From: Stieleria magnilauensis
GTDB taxonomy: Bacteria; Planctomycetota; Planctomycetia; Pirellulales; Pirellulaceae
Assembly (NCBI GenBank): GCA_007753675.1
Contig: CP036432.1
Location: forward strand, 2,206,394 to 2,270,393
DNA length: 64,000 nt
Direction of reading: 5' to 3'
The position numbers were made by a program, and so were the translations under genes. Below are positions 61,671-64,000 of the stretch, piece by piece; the first letter of the stretch is position 1; every line of letters starts with the position of its first letter. The notes beneath the pieces were generated by a model. The model worked only from the letters and a program-made list of their open reading frames with translations. It had not been told where the DNA came from and ran no database searches.

Positions 61671-61681
61671 ACGCCAAGTGG

Positions 61682-61702
61682 GGTAAGCTTCCAGCTTGCC
61701 CT
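61682..61702 (+). repeat. Family E hairpin after the S41 protease gene
   Basis: GGGTAAGCTTCCAGCTTGCC begins 11-12 bases after the TAA stop of the protease gene, in the same sense. GTAAGCT and AGCTTGC form a stem with a TCC loop. It lies in the gap to the convergent glycosyltransferase gene. Confidence 0.75.
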
Positions 61703-61782
61703 CCACTGTTAGGCCCGGTGACGGTACGGCCTGGTGACGGAGTCGATGTACCCGAATCAACGGGATCAAGTCCAAGCTCACT

Positions 61783-62526
61783 TCACCGCAGCGTCATGGC
61801 CAATCGCAACATGAAGCGGACCGAGCGGACGGCTTCGGCGAAGGTCAATTTGCTGTGTCCGAGTTCTCGCTCGGTGAACGTGATCGGGACTTCCGACATC
61901 TTGCGTCCGTCGCGGTGCAATTTGACCAGCAACTCTTCAAGCACGGCATAACCGGTGCATTGCAGCGAATCCAAGTCCATCGCATCGAGCGCCGACGTGC
62001 GATAACAACGCATCGAGCCGCTGCAGTCCTTGACCGGTAATTTCAAAAATGCCGTGGCAAACCGGTTGACCAGTTTGCTCATCAATCGCCGCCGCAACGG
62101 CCAACCGACGATCTCGCCACCGGGCACGTAGCGTGACCCGATGACGACGGCGAGGTCCTGATCGGCCCGCGCGCGTTCGACCAGATCGGGCAACTGGGCC
62201 GGGTCATGACTTTGATCGGCGTCCAGGTTGACAAAAAAACGATAGCCCCGAGCCACGGCGTACTTCATCGCGTCGACGATGGCGGACCCCAGTCCACGCT
62301 TGTCGCGGCGGACAATCAGCTCAATCCGAGGATCCGATCGCTGGGCTTCGCGAACCAAATCGGCCGTGCCATCGGGCGAGTTATCGTCGACCACCATCAG
62401 GCAGGCGTCCGGAAAGGCACGTCGCAAGCCGACCAGCATTGCCTGGATATTCTGTGATTCCTGATAGGTGCAAATCGCGATCAGAAGGTCGCTCGGAATC
62501 GATCGGCTGTTCGGGGAGTCGTCCAA
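61783..62526 (-). CDS. Dolichyl/polyprenyl-phosphate mannose synthase-like glycosyltransferase
   Basis: The 247-residue GT2 family enzyme transfers a sugar from a nucleotide sugar to a polyprenyl phosphate. Nucleotide site VVDDNSPDGTADLV, metal-site LDADQSHDP (DxD-like), GSRYVPGG and CSGSMRCYR are conserved as in DPM1-type enzymes. There is no C-terminal membrane region, so it is the soluble form. GxCTY... (IAICTYQES) begins the fold. Its product would serve lipid-linked glycosylation in the envelope. It is separate from the ExeA-like gene by 163 bp. Confidence 0.9.
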   Translation of the reverse strand: MDDSPNSRSIPSDLLIAICTYQESQNIQAMLVGLRRAFPDACLMVVDDNSPDGTADLVREAQRSDPRIELIVRRDKRGLGSAIVDAMKYAVARGYRFFVNLDADQSHDPAQLPDLVERARADQDLAVVIGSRYVPGGEIVGWPLRRRLMSKLVNRFATAFLKLPVKDCSGSMRCYRTSALDAMDLDSLQCTGYAVLEELLVKLHRDGRKMSEVPITFTERELGHSKLTFAEAVRSVRFMLRLAMTLR

Positions 62527-62689
62527 GACGAGTAGCGATTGGAAAAAAACCGGGGGCGGGTGGATTCATTGCAGATTAAAACCACCGCGCTGGTCTGACA
62601 AGGGACTGGGGCCGAGGGACGGCAAGATCGCCGGATGGGGCGGCCACCAGGCGCGCCCCAGAGGGTGTCGAAGCGTCCCGGGCAAACCC

Positions 62690-64000
62690 TCAGGCTTGAT
62701 TTCGCATCTTTTCGAGCATTTCGCGATAGTCGACCGACAACTTCGGCGCGTCTTGATCGGACGCCTGATCGATGCGATGCGAGCCACCCGCGGAGGCCGG
62801 TTTGATGATCTTGCGGTCCACGTCGATGTCTTCGGTGATCCACAACAGGTCGGTGTCATCCAGCACCGCGGAATCCTCCGCATCGGCACCTTGGCCGGGT
62901 TCGTCGTACCAGACCACACTTGGAAAATCTTTGCCGGCCTCGGCGACCGGTTCGCCCGCCGTCGCTTCCGACAGTCCGCCCGGTGGCTCCTCCAGCAGCT
63001 CGGCGGGTGCCGAGTCCTGGATCATTCCCGGTTCTTCGAAAACTGCCAGCGAATCAATCTCGGAATACCGCGAAGCCGTGTTTTCGGAAACAAACTGGCT
63101 GAGCCCGACGATCTGGGAATGCAACATCGTCTCCAAGTCGACTTCGGACGACTCGTTCGGCTTCGCTTTGACCTGTGCGACTCCGACTTCGATGTTTTCT
63201 TCGTCCTCGAATTCGCCGAACAGCGAGACCGGATCAGGAACGACCGACACGGCGGCATCGGTGGGCTCGGATTCGATCGATTCCTCGGGTTCGTCAACCA
63301 ACGCTTCCGCCTCCGCAACGGTTGCTTCGGCAGGCTCGGCAGGCGTCGATTCGATCAGATAGTGATCGTCGGCGTGGACCGCCGGATCGCTCAGCTCTCC
63401 GAACTCGACGACCGAACTTTCCGGTTGCATGCGGGGCTCTTCGATCATCGGGCTGGGCAATTGTTGCAAGCTTGCCCATGCCTTGTTGACGGTGTGTTCA
63501 TCGATCAGCGTCTCGCCCAACTCGGCGGCGCAATCGATCGCTTCGGTCATCAAATGGTTGATCAACCGGGGGACGCCGCTGGTGGCGTGGTAGATGGCTG
63601 AGATCGCATTGTCGGCGATGGTGTCATCGGACGACGCGTCACAAACTTCGATCGACTGGCGGATGTACTGCCGCGTTTCCTCGGCATTGAGCGGATGCAG
63701 ATAACACCGTGCGGTCACACGTTGCACGAACGGTTCCAAGGAAGGTGCCGTCAGCGTGTCATCCAGCTTGACGCCACCGGCGACGACGGCGCTGACCATC
63801 GGTTGCCCGTCGCGCATCAGATTGGTCAGGCGTCGAATCGCTTCCAAAACGTCGGTCGTCAAGGAGGCGGCTTCGTCGATGACCAACAGCGCGCCGTGTG
63901 GTTTTGCGTCGGGGCCGCAAAGACGATCATGGATCATCAATTCGAAATCGTCGCGTTTGCCGGTTTCCAAGGGCACGCCGAGACGGTGCAGCAAAAATCG
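62690..64000 (-). CDS. ExeA/GspA-like AAA ATPase, N-terminus beyond the window
   Basis: The gene runs off the right edge; the visible part is 436 residues. Walker B is in ALLVIDEAASLTTDVLEAIRRLTNL; the Walker A must lie outside. LHPLNAEETRQYIRQSIEV and SGVPRLINHLMTEAI are typical of ExeA-type ATPases, which help assemble the type II secretion secretin. The C-terminal 230 residues are acidic and unordered, in place of the peptidoglycan-binding domain in ExeA. It ends MLEKMRNQA. It may serve the gsp operon at 14.8-22.5 kb (inference). Confidence 0.85.
   Translation of the reverse strand, partial: RFLLHRLGVPLETGKRDDFELMIHDRLCGPDAKPHGALLVIDEAASLTTDVLEAIRRLTNLMRDGQPMVSAVVAGGVKLDDTLTAPSLEPFVQRVTARCYLHPLNAEETRQYIRQSIEVCDASSDDTIADNAISAIYHATSGVPRLINHLMTEAIDCAAELGETLIDEHTVNKAWASLQQLPSPMIEEPRMQPESSVVEFGELSDPAVHADDHYLIESTPAEPAEATVAEAEALVDEPEESIESEPTDAAVSVVPDPVSLFGEFEDEENIEVGVAQVKAKPNESSEVDLETMLHSQIVGLSQFVSENTASRYSEIDSLAVFEEPGMIQDSAPAELLEEPPGGLSEATAGEPVAEAGKDFPSVVWYDEPGQGADAEDSAVLDDTDLLWITEDIDVDRKIIKPASAGGSHRIDQASDQDAPKLSVDYREMLEKMRNQA

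Noticed and set aside
1-64000. tRNA or rRNA genes
   Set aside because: I found no cloverleaf-like or rRNA-like sequence by eye; a covariance search would be needed to exclude small RNAs.

Overview
The window looks like chromosomal DNA of a planctomycete, most probably of the Pirellulaceae (Rhodopirellula/Stieleria-like). The grounds are several signature families: a PSCyt1-DUF1549-DUF1553 cytochrome-like protein, an FGly-type sulfatase, a probable DUF1598-type secreted protein, a 2812-residue surface protein with an N-terminal LExRxLL-like signal and a C-terminal dockerin, a fused FHA-GAF-sigma54 regulator, and GC-rich DNA with few strong Shine-Dalgarno sites. I saw no rRNA, tRNA, phage, integrase, transposase or CRISPR array. 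A genus cannot be assigned from sequence reading alone.

Layout. 1-6.3 kb: 3' part of a membrane-anchored protein, apt, an 11-copy 80-bp minisatellite, nadA, a coiled-coil membrane protein with a strong sigma70-like promoter plus a small membrane protein, and a short-chain dehydrogenase. 6.4-14.1 kb: hflX, a MaoC-type dehydratase, a secreted FG-GAP protein coupled to a MazG-like pyrophosphohydrolase, a methyltransferase, a small secreted protein, and a second, larger coiled-coil membrane protein that appears paralogous to the first. 14.8-22.5 kb: a tightly overlapping type II secretion/type IV pilus-like operon (pseudopilins GspG, H, I and J, minor pseudopilin GspK, a GspL/PilM-like and a GspM/PilO-like protein) without gspD, gspE or gspF. 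An ExeA/GspA-like ATPase enters at the far right edge. 22.5-42.6 kb: FHA sigma54 activator, secreted protein, recG, the giant protein with an embedded metzincin zinc site, a GcvH-like lipoyl-domain protein overlapping a HemN/HemW-like radical SAM gene, a RluA-family pseudouridine synthase, a TPR-like membrane protein and a DUF2237 protein. 42.8-64 kb: UvrD/PcrA helicase, sulfatase, aroA, a nucleotidyltransferase-like protein, an unassigned protein, the planctomycete cytochrome protein, small membrane proteins, a secreted protein with ten 35-residue repeats, an S41 protease and a dolichyl-phosphate-mannose-synthase-like glycosyltransferase.

The most striking feature is non-coding. At least five families of palindromic repeats fill the spaces between genes. 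Family A (five loci) has a 68-bp core of two 24-bp inverted arms starting with GTAG. Its fixed-length flanks (36 and 29 bp) end in CTAG, and at four of five loci that CTAG contains the TAG stop codon of the neighbouring gene. Families C (GTAG plus a GCATGC hairpin) and E (hairpin around CTTCCAG) also start on or right after stop codons and face the same way as the gene they follow. This resembles the GTAG-headed REP/BIME elements mobilised by RAYT (Y1) transposases, but with an apparent preference for stop codons. Tandem arrays of 80, 54 and 96 bp seem to have grown from related palindromic elements.
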